The notes under the pieces were generated by a model. That model saw only the letters and a list, made by a program, of their open reading frames with translations, was not told the DNA's origin and did not search any database. A stretch of 64,000 nucleotides of DNA from Bacteroidales bacterium (GTDB lineage Bacteria; Bacteroidota; Bacteroidia; Bacteroidales; Paludibacteraceae): NCBI GenBank assembly GCA_900769555.1, contig CAAGHA010000043.1, positions 81,747-145,746 of the forward strand. The letters run 5' to 3'. Numbering within the stretch: position 1 is the first letter of the stretch; every line of letters begins with the position of its first letter. Both the position numbers and the translations under genes were made by a program. Shown here one piece after another: positions 63,912 to 64,000 of the stretch.

Positions 63912-64000
63912 TTTCGCGAATATTTGAAAGGAGTTTTTAAGATTATTCTTTTGCAGTAAATAGTGGACTATTATCAAAAAAGAATAATAAAAACAGGTTA
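63912..64000 (-). repeat. Inverted repeat, right copy (B), cut by the window end
   Basis: Complement of copy A; 59 bases with two differences, then weaker similarity (CTTAAAAA, TTTCAAATATTCGCGAAA). It reaches the last base, so its true length is unknown. Confidence 0.75.

Noticed and set aside
1..64000. tRNA, rRNA or CRISPR arrays
   Set aside because: No cloverleaf, rRNA-like stretch, or regularly spaced repeats were seen; a covariance search would be needed for certainty.

Overview
The window is AT-rich DNA from a member of the Bacteroidetes, most likely a Bacteroidales species with a type IX secretion system (T9SS). The evidence is the Bacteroidetes -7 promoter box (TAnnTTTG) ahead of many genes, a DUF5683 protein, a SecA of about 1,090 residues, type 1B PyrD/PyrK, and three secreted enzymes ending in T9SS-like sorting domains. 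I saw no rRNA, tRNA or CRISPR array. The species cannot be fixed from the sequence alone.

Layout. 1-4.3 kb: tail of a MurC-like ligase, then a leftward run parA-parB-DUF5683-mltD (chromosome partition and cell wall). 4.5-7.3 kb: valS. 7.5-14.2 kb: a compact leftward cassette, visibly richer in G+C than its flanks: a NurA-like nuclease, a HerA-like translocase, a GHKL (HSP90/MORC-like) ATPase and a large radical SAM protein. The nuclease gene is split by a run of ten C, so it looks phase-variable and is out of frame as read here. 14.3-19.5 kb: aldehyde dehydrogenase, SDR oxidoreductase, flippase, glycosyltransferase, ferredoxin. 19.5-25 kb: mfd, a Dpm1-like glycosyltransferase and pyrC. 25-33 kb: two very large multidomain secreted glycosidases (GH43+GH30+ricin lectin; GH43+CBM6+CBM6+GH43). 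33-39.8 kb: small ORFs, dnaK, a secreted esterase, pgk, aquaporin. 40-43 kb: a type II restriction-modification system with a control protein. 43-48.7 kb: a DUF4015 lipoprotein and a phosphate transporter with a PhoB/PhoR-like two-component pair. 49-54.2 kb: TSCPD protein, HAD phosphatase, pyrD/pyrK, and dnaX split at an A11 tract. 54.5-63 kb: phosphosugar mutase, nagB, lgt, secA, and an initiating sugar-phosphate transferase. 63-64 kb: short repeats around a small ORF.

Main points of interest. (1) The four-gene nurA-herA-ATPase-radical SAM cassette resembles a defence or DNA-processing system. I cannot match it to a named one. (2) The poly-C tract sits just before the NurA catalytic Asp motif; the in-frame product would be about 403 residues. 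(3) dnaX stops after an A11 run at the end of the clamp-loader core, and the tau-like C-terminal part continues in another frame. This fits transcriptional slippage. (4) Three perfect 11-bp tandem repeats lie ahead of the phosphate transporter and look like a Pho-box array. (5) A family of short intergenic repeats with TTCTATAAATTA-type termini resembles a MITE. Another repeat forms an inverted pair around a small ORF at the right edge.
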